Shown here: positions 15,139 to 23,296 of the stretch, one piece after another
Layout: every line of letters begins with the position of its first letter
Numbering within the stretch: position 1 is the first letter of the stretch
Origin: Clostridium sp. UBA699
GTDB lineage: Bacteria; Bacillota; Clostridia; Clostridiales; Clostridiaceae
DNA length: 45,809 nucleotides
Assembly: GCA_002298915.1 (NCBI GenBank)
Contig: DBML01000008.1
Location: forward strand, 205,972 to 251,780
Reading direction: 5' to 3'
Made by a program: the position numbers and the translations under genes
The notes under the pieces: generated by a model
Told to the model about the DNA's origin: nothing
Databases searched by the model: none
Seen by the model: the letters and a program-made list of their open reading frames with translations, nothing else

Positions 15139-15384
15139 ATGAAATCAACAGGTGTAGTTAGAAGAGTTGACGAATTAGGCAGAATTGTAATTCCTATAGA
15201 GTTGAGAAGAACTTTAGACATCGCTGAAAAAGATGCTTTGGAGATTTACGTGGACGGTGAACAGATAATACTCAAAAAGTACGAACCCGCATGCATCTTC
15301 TGCGGAGATGCAAGGGATGTCACCAACTACAAGGGCAAGAACATCTGCAAAAACTGCATGAAAGAGCTTAAGACAGATAAATAG
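15139..15384 (+). CDS. abrB: AbrB family transition-state regulator
   Basis: This is an 81-residue DNA-binding protein. The N-terminal swapped-hairpin domain MKSTGVVRRVDELGRIVIPI is nearly the textbook AbrB sequence. The C-terminus has a Cys4 pattern, CIFC and CKNC, as in clostridial AbrB. AbrB represses stationary-phase and sporulation genes during growth. The RBS AAGGAGG precedes the ATG. In Bacillus abrB lies between rsmI and metS; here it lies between the same genes but on the opposite strand and with other genes inserted. Confidence 0.93.
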   Translation: MKSTGVVRRVDELGRIVIPIELRRTLDIAEKDALEIYVDGEQIILKKYEPACIFCGDARDVTNYKGKNICKNCMKELKTDK

Positions 15385-15392
15385 TCGGCAAA

Positions 15393-15424
15393 AATCCCGG
15401 CAGTCCTCCTGGACTGCCGGGATT
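15393..15424 (+). terminator. Intrinsic terminator after abrB
   Basis: A 14-bp perfect stem AATCCCGGCAGTCC/GGACTGCCGGGATT with a TCCT loop, followed by a T-rich run. Confidence 0.85.
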
Positions 15425-15442
15425 ATATTTTTTTGAAAAAAT

Positions 15443-15467
15443 AAAGCACGGAAAATTTCCGTGCTTT
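15443..15467 (-). terminator. Intrinsic terminator after the NlpC/P60 gene
   Basis: AAAGCACGGAAA/TTTCCGTGCTTT hairpin followed on the minus strand by ATTTTTTC. Confidence 0.8.
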
Positions 15468-15475
15468 TCAAATTC

Positions 15476-16504
15476 TTAATAAACTCTTCTTGCCCCGCTG
15501 TAGTCTGATCTCGAGCTCAATGAAGATATCTTCACAACATCGCCTGTCCTTGGCGCATGGATGTAGCATCCGCCTCCTACGTATATTCCTACGTGGAACG
15601 CAGGGCTTCCGAAGAAAACAAGGTCTCCAGGCTGAAGGTTGCTTTTTGACACTGCGACTCCCACGCCCTGCTGGCCTGCAGCTGTTCTAGGAAGGCTTAT
15701 GCCGAAATGCCTGAATACGTAGGTGGTGAATCCTGAGCAGTCGAATGTGTTAGGACCGTTTCCTCCCCATTGATAAGGGGTTCCGATGAAATTCGATGCA
15801 TATGCAACTATGGCGCTGGAGGAAATGTCTGCAGATCCTCTCGAAGGAACGTAGGCTGATGTGTTGTCCCTTATATTGTTCACGTTGTTAACTGCCGATG
15901 CCACTGACTTGCTTGTTCCGTCTGATACGCCGGCATAAGTCTGCAGTGCTGCCAGTTTTTTGTCCAGATCCTTCTTGTTTTTGTTCAAAGAGTCCAGTTT
16001 TTTCTGGTTTTCAGCCTTGGTAGCTACTACTTTGTCGTTCTTTGCCTGAAGGTCCGCCTTCTTGCTGTCCAATTCCGCCTTAGCGGTTTCTAGTTCACTC
16101 ATTACTTTCTGATCATATGTAATAACTGTTTTAACCGCTTCTATTCTCGAGATGAAGTCACCTATTCCATCTGCCTCAAGAAGAACGTTTATGTACGAAT
16201 CCGAGCCGCTCATATACATGGCCCTTAACCTATCGTTGAAAAGCTCCTGCTGGGTTGCAAGCTTCTTCTCGGAAGCTTTTACTTCCTTTTCAACTTTTGC
16301 GATTTGAGTCTGTACCAGCTTTATGTCCTTTTCATTATCCTGTATTTCACTCATAACCGTAGAAATCTGGTTATCAAGCTGTTCAATCTGCTGTTCTAAT
16401 TGCTGTTTCTGCTGTAAAGAAGTCGTAGGTGCGGCTAATGCAGTCCCGTTTATTGAGAAAGCCAATACTATGGCAAGAACTGCGGCTTTAGTCTTTTTAT
16501 TCAA
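15476..16504 (-). CDS. Secreted NlpC/P60 peptidoglycan endopeptidase with coiled coil (CwlO-like)
   Basis: This is a 342-residue protein. A signal peptide (about 1-25, ending ALAAP) is followed by a long coiled coil (about 30-215) and a C-terminal NlpC/P60 domain. The catalytic Cys is in FDCSGFTTY, the His in FHVGIYVG and a polar third residue in YIHAP. Such enzymes cut D-Glu-diaminopimelate bonds, and the coiled coil is often controlled by FtsEX. I chose the TTG at 16504 with AAGGAGG 8 bases upstream; the longer open frame to 16591 starts upstream of the predicted transcription start. Confidence 0.9.
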   Translation of the reverse strand: MNKKTKAAVLAIVLAFSINGTALAAPTTSLQQKQQLEQQIEQLDNQISTVMSEIQDNEKDIKLVQTQIAKVEKEVKASEKKLATQQELFNDRLRAMYMSGSDSYINVLLEADGIGDFISRIEAVKTVITYDQKVMSELETAKAELDSKKADLQAKNDKVVATKAENQKKLDSLNKNKKDLDKKLAALQTYAGVSDGTSKSVASAVNNVNNIRDNTSAYVPSRGSADISSSAIVAYASNFIGTPYQWGGNGPNTFDCSGFTTYVFRHFGISLPRTAAGQQGVGVAVSKSNLQPGDLVFFGSPAFHVGIYVGGGCYIHAPRTGDVVKISSLSSRSDYSGARRVY

Positions 16505-16571
16505 TTCTCGTACCTCCTTGTTATTCCCGAAATCTTTGTGTTTTGCTGGCAGGCTGAAGCCCGACATTAAT

Positions 16572-16601
16572 ATTATATCATTAAACGGCACTAAATCTCA
16601 A
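16572..16601 (-). promoter_or_regulatory. Promoter of the NlpC/P60 gene
   Basis: TTGAGA (16596-16601), 18-base spacer and TATAAT (16572-16577) with an extended -10 TGA on the minus strand. Confidence 0.65.
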
Positions 16602-16709
16602 CTTTAACAAGGATATTTTGACAATATTTCATAATCTATGGGTTCCCTTTAAGGATTCACCTTATGTTTTCGTTGAATTTTTATGAAGTTCGCAATTATC
16701 CAGTGAGGT

Positions 16710-17558
16710 TTAGCCGATTTCTGTCGAGTGCTTGTAGACTTCCGACTTGGGAATGTTCCTGTCTGCGGCTACCAGCTTGATGGATTCCTTTTTGCTGCAG
16801 CCCCTGTTCATGTAGCTTATTATGTGCTCCTCAACAGACATGCTTTCCCACTCCGCCTTCTTTTCCTGGAGCATCTCAGCTTCGCTCTTGCCTCTGATTA
16901 CGAGCACTATCTCTCCTTTTATCTGCTTCGAACCGAAATGGTCAGCAGCTTCCTGAAAGGTTCCCCTGAATATCTCCTCGTGGAGCTTGGTCAGCTCCCT
17001 GCACACGGCCATATCCCTGTTACCCAATGCTTCCCTGAGGTAGCCGAGGGTTTCGAGAAGCCTGTGCGGAGCTTCATACATGATAAGCGTATCGCTCCTG
17101 CCTTCAATTTCCTTTATCAGCTTTTTCCTGTCCTTCGTCTCCCTGGGGAAAAAACCGAGGAACGCGAACCTTTCGGTATCGAGCCCCGAGTATACAAGGG
17201 CTGTTGTGACAGCCGTAGCTCCCGGCAGCACGACGAACTCGACCCCTTCCTCGATGCACTTCTTTATTATTATGCTTCCCGGGTCTGATATGCCGGGTGT
17301 TCCCGCATCACTGACAAGCGCTATGTTCTTTCCTTCCTTGAGCAGCTCGATTATGCTCCCGCTTTTGTTCTGCTCGTTGAACTTGTGGTAGCTTACCAGC
17401 GGCTTCTTTATGCTGAAGTGGTTGAGAAGCTTGAGGCTCTGCCTGGTATCCTCTGCGGCCACGAGGTCGGCAGCCTCAAGAGCCTCCAGAGCTCTCAGCG
17501 TTATATCTTTCAGGTTGCCTATCGGCGTTGGCACAACATAAAGGGTACCGTATTTCAT
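16710..17558 (-). CDS. rsmI: 16S rRNA (cytidine1402-2'-O)-methyltransferase
   Basis: RsmI methylates the ribose of C1402 in 16S rRNA. The sequence shows PTPIGNLKDITLRA at the N-terminus, AAEDTRQSLKLL, VSDAGTPGISDPG and YEAPHRLLETL, all family signatures of the tetrapyrrole-methylase fold. The length is 282 residues from the ATG at 17558, which has GGAGAG upstream; a TTG 15 bases earlier is part of that site. It lies 21 bases after the trmN6-like gene. Confidence 0.95.
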   Translation of the reverse strand: MKYGTLYVVPTPIGNLKDITLRALEALEAADLVAAEDTRQSLKLLNHFSIKKPLVSYHKFNEQNKSGSIIELLKEGKNIALVSDAGTPGISDPGSIIIKKCIEEGVEFVVLPGATAVTTALVYSGLDTERFAFLGFFPRETKDRKKLIKEIEGRSDTLIMYEAPHRLLETLGYLREALGNRDMAVCRELTKLHEEIFRGTFQEAADHFGSKQIKGEIVLVIRGKSEAEMLQEKKAEWESMSVEEHIISYMNRGCSKKESIKLVAADRNIPKSEVYKHSTEIG

Positions 17559-17579
17559 AACAATTCTCTCCAATGCTTC

Positions 17580-18320
17580 TTATTTTCCGTAGATTTCGTT
17601 CAGCTCCCTGGTGTAGTTGCCTTCAAGGTCGTAGATGTACAGGGGCGGCAGCCACTTGAGGAAGGCTCCGCCGTTGTTCTGGCCCTCGACGAGCACCATG
17701 GAAGGAGCCTTCGTGCAGTTCGAATGGACCATCCTGATCTGCTTGGGTTCTATCCTGTGCTTCCTCATTGTGCAAAGGATGTCCACGAGCCTGTCTGGCC
17801 TGTGTATAATGAAAAGCCTGCCGCTGTGCTTCAGCACAGCCTTGGCCGCCATGACCACATCCTCGAAGGTGCACATTATCTCATGCCTTGCTATGGCATT
17901 CTTGTCGTCAGGATTCACCAGTCCTGAGTTCCTGAGCTTGTAGGGAGGGTTCACGGTGACCACGTCAGCTTTATCAAGCCCAGACAGGAACTTCAAATCC
18001 TTGAGGTCCCGGTTTATGAAATTCACCCTCTGCTCCAGATTGTTGAAAACGACCGACCTTGATGCCATTTCCGTCATCTCCTTCTGGATTTCGATGCCCG
18101 TTATGCTTTTTGCGCCCGTTTTTCCTGCAATTATGAAGGGAATGATACCCGTGCCGCTGCAGAGGTCAATAACCCTCGCCCCGTTTTTTACTTTTGCGAA
18201 ATTCGCAAGGAGGACGGCGTCAACCCCGAACCTGAAGGCCTCCCTTTTCTGTATGAGGTTTATTCCGTTTAGCTGCAGGTCGTCCAGCGTCTCGTCGTCG
18301 TGAATAAGGATCTCTTCCAT
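17580..18320 (-). CDS. tRNA1(Val) (adenine37-N6)-methyltransferase family protein (YabB-like)
   Basis: This is a 246-residue SAM-dependent methyltransferase. SAM-binding VIDLCSGTGIIPF and the N6-adenine catalytic motif NPPY (VTVNPPYKL) are both present. Homologues are TrmN6 of E. coli and YabB of Bacillus. The RBS GGGAGG precedes the ATG. It directly precedes rsmI, as in Bacillus (yabB, yazA, yabC), but the small GIY-YIG gene yazA is missing between them. Confidence 0.88.
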   Translation of the reverse strand: MEEILIHDDETLDDLQLNGINLIQKREAFRFGVDAVLLANFAKVKNGARVIDLCSGTGIIPFIIAGKTGAKSITGIEIQKEMTEMASRSVVFNNLEQRVNFINRDLKDLKFLSGLDKADVVTVNPPYKLRNSGLVNPDDKNAIARHEIMCTFEDVVMAAKAVLKHSGRLFIIHRPDRLVDILCTMRKHRIEPKQIRMVHSNCTKAPSMVLVEGQNNGGAFLKWLPPLYIYDLEGNYTRELNEIYGK

Positions 18321-18359
18321 TCCAATCCTCCCCGTTTATAAAAATAAATATGGAAAATT

Positions 18360-18385
18360 AAAAAGGCTACGTAAGCAGCCTTTTT
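18360..18385 (-). terminator. Intrinsic terminator after the ferredoxin gene
   Basis: AAAAAGGCT/AGCCTTTTT hairpin on the minus strand, ending in the T-run. Confidence 0.75.
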
Positions 18386-18393
18386 AATTGAAA

Positions 18394-18564
18394 TTATTCC
18401 TGAACTGGTGCTCCTACTGGACAAACGTTAGCGCAGTTTCCGCAGTCTATGCAAGCATCTGCATCGATTACGAATATTGAGTCTCCCTGGCTAATAGCAT
18501 TTGTAGGACATTCTGAAGCGCAAGCGCCGCAGTTTACACAAGCGTCTGTAATTTTGTATGCCAT
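18394..18564 (-). CDS. 2[4Fe-4S] clostridial-type ferredoxin
   Basis: A complete 56-residue ferredoxin has two CxxCxxCxxxCP motifs: CVNCGACASECP (residues 9-20) and CIDCGNCANVCP (38-49). It is a low-potential electron carrier for fermentative and biosynthetic reactions. The RBS AAGGAGG lies 5 bases before the ATG. It has its own leader with a CTTGAC/GTCAAG hairpin and is followed by a terminator, so it is probably a monocistronic, highly expressed gene set inside the conserved yaaT-yabB interval. Confidence 0.95.
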   Translation of the reverse strand: MAYKITDACVNCGACASECPTNAISQGDSIFVIDADACIDCGNCANVCPVGAPVQE

Positions 18565-18589
18565 TATGAAATCCTCCTTTTTGAAAATT

Positions 18590-18607
18590 CTTGACTAAAT
18601 CGTCAAG
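18590..18607 (-). repeat. Inverted repeat in the ferredoxin leader
   Basis: CTTGAC-TAAATC-GTCAAG, a 6-bp stem, lies between an extended -10-like TGGTAAAAT (near 18610-18620, minus strand) and the ferredoxin RBS. It may be a transcript-stabilising hairpin or an operator. Confidence 0.4.
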
Positions 18608-18645
18608 CTTATTTTACCATGTTTTATCTTATTTTAAAAGTATTT

Positions 18646-18849
18646 TTATAATACAGTGTAGCCTGAATCTTCTATTGATTGGATCAGGTTTTCATGCCTC
18701 ACGAAGAAATCGTCGTATACCACGCATACTTCACCCTTTTCCCTGTTTATCTCGCAGGCGATCACGCCCTCGTTGTTAGAGATGGCTGTCCTTATATTAT
18801 TTACATCCTCATTGGTCTGCAGGCTGCAAACCTTCAAAACGGATTTCAA
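18646..18849 (-). CDS. Small HMA-like fold protein without the CxxC motif
   Basis: This is a 67-residue protein resembling heavy-metal-associated (ferredoxin-like beta-alpha-beta) domains: KSVLKVCSLQTNEDVNNIRTA, GEVCVVYDDF, and a C-terminal IEDSGYTVL typical of HMA domains. The metal-binding MxCxxC is reduced to VCSLQT with one Cys, so copper-chaperone activity is doubtful. It starts with TTG behind AAGGAGG, 14 bases after yaaT. It occupies the place of yabA in the Bacillus order. Confidence 0.7.
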   Translation of the reverse strand: MKSVLKVCSLQTNEDVNNIRTAISNNEGVIACEINREKGEVCVVYDDFFVRHENLIQSIEDSGYTVL

Positions 18850-18863
18850 AATAATTTACCTCC

Positions 18864-19766
18864 TTAGTTCCCCTTTAATAGCTGCTTCACCAAAGCTGCG
18901 TCCTCTGCGTCAGCCTCGAGCTTGATGTGGTCGACATTTACCGCATCCTCAAATCCGCCAGAAACCAGAGTAATGTCGCTGATAGGGACTTCCACAACTT
19001 CTTCTGCTTCATTTGTCTTTATCTTGACCTTGACGCTCTCCTTGACGACGTTGTTTGCCACAACCTCTCCCTTTCCGAACGGTGTCTTGACTACGGAATT
19101 CACCTTAGGGAGCCTCTTCCTTATACCTTCGTATGTCTCCTGTTCGTAGTTTAGGCAGCACATAAGCCTTCCGCATATCCCGGAAATCTTTGTAGGGTTA
19201 AGGGACAAGCTCTGCTCCTTTGCCATCTTTATAGAAACCGGAGCGAAATCTCCCAGGAACGAAGAGCAGCACATCGATCTTCCGCACGGTCCCAGCCCGC
19301 CGATCATCTTGGCTTCGTCCCTCACGCCGATCTGCCTAAGCTCTATCCTTGTCCTGAAGATGGATGCAAGGTCCTTGACAAGCTCCCTGAAGTCCACCCT
19401 TCCGTCTGCGGTGAAGTAGAAGATCACCTTGTTGTTGTCGAAGGTGTACTCTACGTCGATAAGCTTCATCTTGAGCTGATGCTGCTCTATCTTTGCAGCG
19501 CAGATCTCAAAAGCCTCTTTTTCCTTCTCCTTGTTTTCCTTGTTCTTCTTTATATCGTCTGCCGTTGCCAGCCTTATAACGTTTTTAAGAGGTGATATTA
19601 TCTTGCTGCCCTCCACCTGCTTCGGAGCTATCACGCACTCTCCGAACTCGATACCTCGCGCTGTCTCTACAATCACGTTGTCGAATTTCTTTATATTCAG
19701 CCCTTCCGGGGAGAAATAATATATCTTGCCGGCTTTCTTAAACCTAACGCCCACAACTGTTACCAT
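18864..19766 (-). CDS. yaaT: PSP1 domain regulatory protein YaaT (RicT)
   Basis: This is a 300-residue protein with the PSP1 signature: CGRSMCCSSFLGDF and ICGRLMCCLNYE. In Bacillus YaaT (RicT) forms a complex with YlbF and YmcA that carries Fe-S clusters and affects RNase Y, sporulation and biofilm. The Cys residues that could bind the cluster are kept. Its RBS AGGAGG lies inside the end of holB, with one base between the genes. Confidence 0.94.
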   Translation of the reverse strand: MVTVVGVRFKKAGKIYYFSPEGLNIKKFDNVIVETARGIEFGECVIAPKQVEGSKIISPLKNVIRLATADDIKKNKENKEKEKEAFEICAAKIEQHQLKMKLIDVEYTFDNNKVIFYFTADGRVDFRELVKDLASIFRTRIELRQIGVRDEAKMIGGLGPCGRSMCCSSFLGDFAPVSIKMAKEQSLSLNPTKISGICGRLMCCLNYEQETYEGIRKRLPKVNSVVKTPFGKGEVVANNVVKESVKVKIKTNEAEEVVEVPISDITLVSGGFEDAVNVDHIKLEADAEDAALVKQLLKGN

Positions 19767-19767
19767 C

Positions 19768-20715
19768 CTAAACCTCCTGCATCTTTATGAGTAAAGAGTC
19801 AAAAACCAATGCGGCATTCACATTCCTCTCTAGCTTCCTTCTTGAATCTTTCACAACTTCAATAATATCACTTAAGCTGTTAAATGAAAATATTTCAGAC
19901 AAATGTTTTATGGAATTAATTTTATCCATGTTTATTATGCCGTAGGTTTCGCCTGTCTCCTTGTACAGGACCGCATCCCGGATGTATGAAAGGAACCAGG
20001 TGAACACCTCATCCCAGCTGTTCCTGTACTTCATTAGGAAGTCGCCGTACTTCAGGAGCTCGTCCGCCTTCTTTTCCCTCAGGTTCATCAGTATCTCCAG
20101 CGAGGTGTCCCTGATCTCGACGAATGCGGGATCCTCCATGTACTTCTCGCTCCTGCCGGGTATGCCGTCGCTGAAAGCGGCTATGGCCTCCTTCTCTTCG
20201 GCGCTCATGCCCGGATATCTCGAGTCGATGAAGCGTTTCATGTCATCCTTGCCAAGCCTGTTCAGCTTGTATATCTCGCACCTGGATTTTATTGTGTCCA
20301 GCACCGATTCTATGTTTTCGCAGAGTATAAGGATGTATACTCCATGCGGTGGCTCCTCTATAGTCTTGAGCAGCGTGTTCTGCGCCGCTTCCGTCATCTT
20401 GTCCATCTCATGGATTATTATGACCTTCCTGTCGCCTTCGAAGGGCTTCTTGTTAGTCTCGGCGATTATGTTCCGCACTTCATCAACACCTATGGATTTC
20501 TTGTTTGCCTCCAGCCTGAAGCTGACTATGTCAGGGTAAGGCATATCCTTTTCCTTGCCCAGTATCTTAAGCGCGATCGCCTTAGCCATGTTGCTTTTCC
20601 CTATCCCGTCTTCGCCTGCAATTATGTGCGCGTGGTGGAAACGGTCGCTCTTCATGGAGTTCACGATCTGGAGCTTAATATTGTCGTGTCCGATTATTGA
20701 ATCAAAAAATATCAA
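19768..20715 (-). CDS. holB: DNA polymerase III delta' subunit
   Basis: This is a 315-residue clamp-loader subunit. It has a P-loop (AGEDGIGKSNMAKAI), the sensor-like motif TIEEPPHGVYILILC and SRCEIYKLNRL. It lacks the four-Cys zinc module found in many delta' and tau proteins. It starts with TTG behind GGAGGTA. It belongs to the tmk-darA-holB-yaaT block conserved in Firmicutes. Confidence 0.92.
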   Translation of the reverse strand: MIFFDSIIGHDNIKLQIVNSMKSDRFHHAHIIAGEDGIGKSNMAKAIALKILGKEKDMPYPDIVSFRLEANKKSIGVDEVRNIIAETNKKPFEGDRKVIIIHEMDKMTEAAQNTLLKTIEEPPHGVYILILCENIESVLDTIKSRCEIYKLNRLGKDDMKRFIDSRYPGMSAEEKEAIAAFSDGIPGRSEKYMEDPAFVEIRDTSLEILMNLREKKADELLKYGDFLMKYRNSWDEVFTWFLSYIRDAVLYKETGETYGIINMDKINSIKHLSEIFSFNSLSDIIEVVKDSRRKLERNVNAALVFDSLLIKMQEV

Positions 20716-20727
20716 CTTATACCTCCG

Positions 20728-21057
20728 CTATATCTTGATGTACTTGTCAACGTCGATCACGAAAACCGTCGCCCCGCCGACCTCTATCTCAACGGGAACC
20801 GGGATGAAGCCACCGGTCTCGATCGTTGCCGGCGCGGCCTGCACAACCACCTGCTCCCTGGTCCTGCACACCTCTTCTATCTTCGCAAGGACGTGGTTGA
20901 CCTTTTCGTCATCCACCCCTATTATGAGCGTAGTGTTCCCTTCCTTCATGAAGCCTCCAGTCGTGGCAAGCTTCGTGACCCTGTAGCCGTCCTCGTTGAG
21001 AGTGTCTATAAGATCGGCTGAATCATCGTCCTGGACTATCGCAAATATCAATTTCAT
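20728..21057 (-). CDS. darA: Cyclic-di-AMP receptor DarA (YaaQ)
   Basis: This is a 109-residue PII-like protein that matches Bacillus DarA almost motif for motif: MKLIFAIVQDDDSADL, TKLATTGGFMKEGNTT, and VEVGGATVF-like EIEVGGATVFVIDVD. DarA binds c-di-AMP as a trimer; its partner is not known to me. I chose the ATG at 21057, with AGGGGG upstream. It lies between tmk and holB as in Bacillus. Confidence 0.93.
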   Translation of the reverse strand: MKLIFAIVQDDDSADLIDTLNEDGYRVTKLATTGGFMKEGNTTLIIGVDDEKVNHVLAKIEEVCRTREQVVVQAAPATIETGGFIPVPVEIEVGGATVFVIDVDKYIKI

Positions 21058-21070
21058 GCAAACCAACCCC

Positions 21071-21763
21071 CTAAAACATATTTATGACCCTTGAATAGAT
21101 TTCCTCATGTATGTCGTCTATCTCCCTCAGTCTACCCTCTTCAGTGCAGCTGACCCTGATCCAGCCGTACTTCTCTGCCACCTGGCAGGAGCTTTCGTGG
21201 GATTTCCTGAGAAAGACCGGGTCCTTCTCATGGATGTCCTTGTCCTGCTCGCCGCTGATCTTGTTTGACCTGTTCTCCATGAGCATCCTGCTGCAGGAAG
21301 GGTCCACGTCGAGGAATATCACGCAGTCAGGCACCGGCAGCCCCAGCTTAACGAACTCGTAGTCCCAGAGCCAGTCGAGGAAGCTCTCCCTTTCCGAAGG
21401 GTTTTCTATCTTGGAAGCCTGGTGAACCATGTTCGCTGTCGTGTACCTGTCCGCCAGGACTACCCCTCCCTGCAGGTAGAAGCCCTCCCATTCTTTCTTG
21501 TAGGATGCGTACCTGTCGACAGCATAGAAGCTTGAAGCTGCGTAAGGATTGACGTCCTCCGGCCTGCTCCCGAACTCCCCGTTAAGGTACATCTTAACTA
21601 GCGCAGAGGAATCGCTGCCGTAGTTAGGATACTCTACTTTCCTTATGCTGAAACCGTCCGACGCGAGCCTGTCGAAAAGCTTTTTCGTCTGGGTAGCCTT
21701 GCCGCTGCCGTCGCTCCCTTCGATGACTATAACCTTTCCCTTTTTAACAATGTCTTTATCCAC
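21071..21763 (-). CDS. tmk: Thymidylate kinase
   Basis: This 230-residue kinase phosphorylates dTMP. The P-loop is IEGSDGSGKATQTKK, the substrate Arg lies in VLADRYTTANMVHQ, and PVPDCVIFLDVDP is the DxD-like segment. It is somewhat longer than the usual 205-215 residues. It starts with GTG behind GGAGGTAGG, 3 bases after the decarboxylase gene. A chance DnaA box overlaps the start. Confidence 0.92.
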   Translation of the reverse strand: MDKDIVKKGKVIVIEGSDGSGKATQTKKLFDRLASDGFSIRKVEYPNYGSDSSALVKMYLNGEFGSRPEDVNPYAASSFYAVDRYASYKKEWEGFYLQGGVVLADRYTTANMVHQASKIENPSERESFLDWLWDYEFVKLGLPVPDCVIFLDVDPSCSRMLMENRSNKISGEQDKDIHEKDPVFLRKSHESSCQVAEKYGWIRVSCTEEGRLREIDDIHEEIYSRVINMF

Positions 21764-21766
21764 AAC

Positions 21767-23191
21767 CTACCTCCGCGCATCTCCACTGATCGTTACGATC
21801 AGATTGTTATCGTTGATTCCTATCACTTTAACTCCATTATCGATAAAATGCTTCATAATTTCAACATGTTTTTTACTTATGCCCTCGCCCGGCATAAGCA
21901 GCGGCACCCCTGGGGGATAAGGCACTATGCTTTCTCCGCACACCCTTCCCTCCGCTTCGAGGAAGCTGACGCTCTCCTTAGGGGCAGCAAGCGCCTCGTA
22001 TGGCAGCAGCCTGAGCTCAGGAATCCCGTAGTCCAAGGCTTCCCCGTGTTCCTCCTTAAGCAGCTCGAAATCGCATTCAGACAGCGCTTCCAGCAGCTTC
22101 TCAAAGTCCCCTTCGCTGTTGAAGGGAGAAAGTATGAGCACGACGTTGGAAGAATCGCTCATCTCTGCCTGCACGCGCCTTTTCCTGAGGTATTCAAGCA
22201 GGCGGTGGCCGCTGTAACCTTTCTCTACATTTATTATGTATCTTGTTGGGTCGGTTTCGCAGCCTATGTCCTTGCCGCCAACAACATGCACATGCTCCAG
22301 GGAGTTAATCCTTTCCCTGTACCTTGCGGCTGCTTCAATAAGCTTCCCGTATTCGCTTTTCCCCGCCGTTTCGAGGTAGTGCCTGGAATATTCCAGGGAG
22401 CACAGGAAGAGGTATGAGGGGCTCGTGCTCATGAAGGCGTTGAAGCAGAACCTGACCTTCTCCAGGTCCGCACCACTTGCTGCGTGCAGCCACGCAGTCT
22501 GCGTAAGGCTGGGCAGGGTTTTGTGCGCGCTCATCACAGCCATGTCCGCTCCGAGACTGACGGCCCCCGCCGGGAGTCCCGGGCTCATCCCGAAATGGGC
22601 GCCGTGGGCAGAGTCCACGAGGACCTTCACGTTTGCTGCATGGCACTCCTCCACTATGCCCGCAAGGTCGCAGCAGACGCCGTAATAGTTGGGGTATGTT
22701 ATGACGGCTCCCTTAATGTCGCCGTGCTTCCCGAGCAGCTCAGAGAGATGCTCCCTGTCAACAGACAAGGGCATGCCGAACCGTCTGCTGTAAGTATTCC
22801 TAACAAACACCGGTTCCAGCTTCCTCATTATAACCGCATTGTATACCGATTTATGGCAGTTCCTCTCGAGCAGTATCTTGTCGCCCTCGCTGAACGTGCT
22901 GAATATCATCACGAAGTTGCCCGAGGTGCTGCCGTTGACCAGGTAGTACGCTTCATCGCTTCCGTAAAGACTCGCCAGAAGCTCCTGGGACTCCCTGATT
23001 GCACCTGAAGGATCCTGGAGGTTGTCCAGCCCCTCCACCTCGGTTATGTCGAATTTGAGCAGGCCTTCCGCGGAGCCATCCGGAAACGGCGGCAAAAATC
23101 CTGCACCGCCCTTGTGCCCCGGCGTGCAGAAAAGTGCGTTGTTTTCCTTCACAAAGTTTCCGACAGCTTCAATTATAGGCAGTTTCGCCAA
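21767..23191 (-). CDS. Orn/Lys/Arg decarboxylase family PLP enzyme (YaaO-like)
   Basis: This is a 474-residue fold-type I decarboxylase of the short class. The PLP lysine is in MSAHKTLPSLTQTAWLH; VDSAHGAHFG holds the Asp for the pyridine nitrogen; FCTPGHKGG and TEVEGLDNLQDPSG are family markers. The substrate (lysine, ornithine or arginine) cannot be told from sequence. I chose the TTG at 23191, with AAAGGGG upstream, because the ATGs at 23215/23212 lie at the predicted transcription start. It heads the tmk-holB operon, as yaaO does in Bacillus. Confidence 0.87.
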   Translation of the reverse strand: MAKLPIIEAVGNFVKENNALFCTPGHKGGAGFLPPFPDGSAEGLLKFDITEVEGLDNLQDPSGAIRESQELLASLYGSDEAYYLVNGSTSGNFVMIFSTFSEGDKILLERNCHKSVYNAVIMRKLEPVFVRNTYSRRFGMPLSVDREHLSELLGKHGDIKGAVITYPNYYGVCCDLAGIVEECHAANVKVLVDSAHGAHFGMSPGLPAGAVSLGADMAVMSAHKTLPSLTQTAWLHAASGADLEKVRFCFNAFMSTSPSYLFLCSLEYSRHYLETAGKSEYGKLIEAAARYRERINSLEHVHVVGGKDIGCETDPTRYIINVEKGYSGHRLLEYLRKRRVQAEMSDSSNVVLILSPFNSEGDFEKLLEALSECDFELLKEEHGEALDYGIPELRLLPYEALAAPKESVSFLEAEGRVCGESIVPYPPGVPLLMPGEGISKKHVEIMKHFIDNGVKVIGINDNNLIVTISGDARR

Positions 23192-23224
23192 TACGCATGC
23201 ACCCCTTTCCATCATTTATTATTT

Positions 23225-23261
23225 ATTATAACATAGACAAACGGCAGGCATTAGTTATAAT
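23225..23261. promoter_or_regulatory. Overlapping divergent promoters, decarboxylase and corA
   Basis: Minus strand: extended -10 TGTTATAAT (TATAAT at 23225-23230) for the decarboxylase operon. Plus strand: TAGACA (23234-23239), 16-base spacer, TATAAT (23256-23261) for corA. The two promoters interleave and may interfere with each other. Confidence 0.6.
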
Positions 23262-23296
23262 ATTATTGTATAGATTACAGAACGGAGATTAGTGTT

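Noticed and set aside
16505..16591. Longer start for the NlpC/P60 protein
   Set aside because: The 29 extra residues lie upstream of a good ribosome binding site, before a typical signal peptide, and reach beyond the predicted transcription start.
16505..16709. c-di-AMP (ydaO-type) riboswitch before the NlpC/P60 gene
   Set aside because: Common for such genes, but none of the conserved ydaO motifs is visible.
21756..21764. DnaA box at the tmk start codon
   Set aside because: Isolated and coding-constrained; probably chance.
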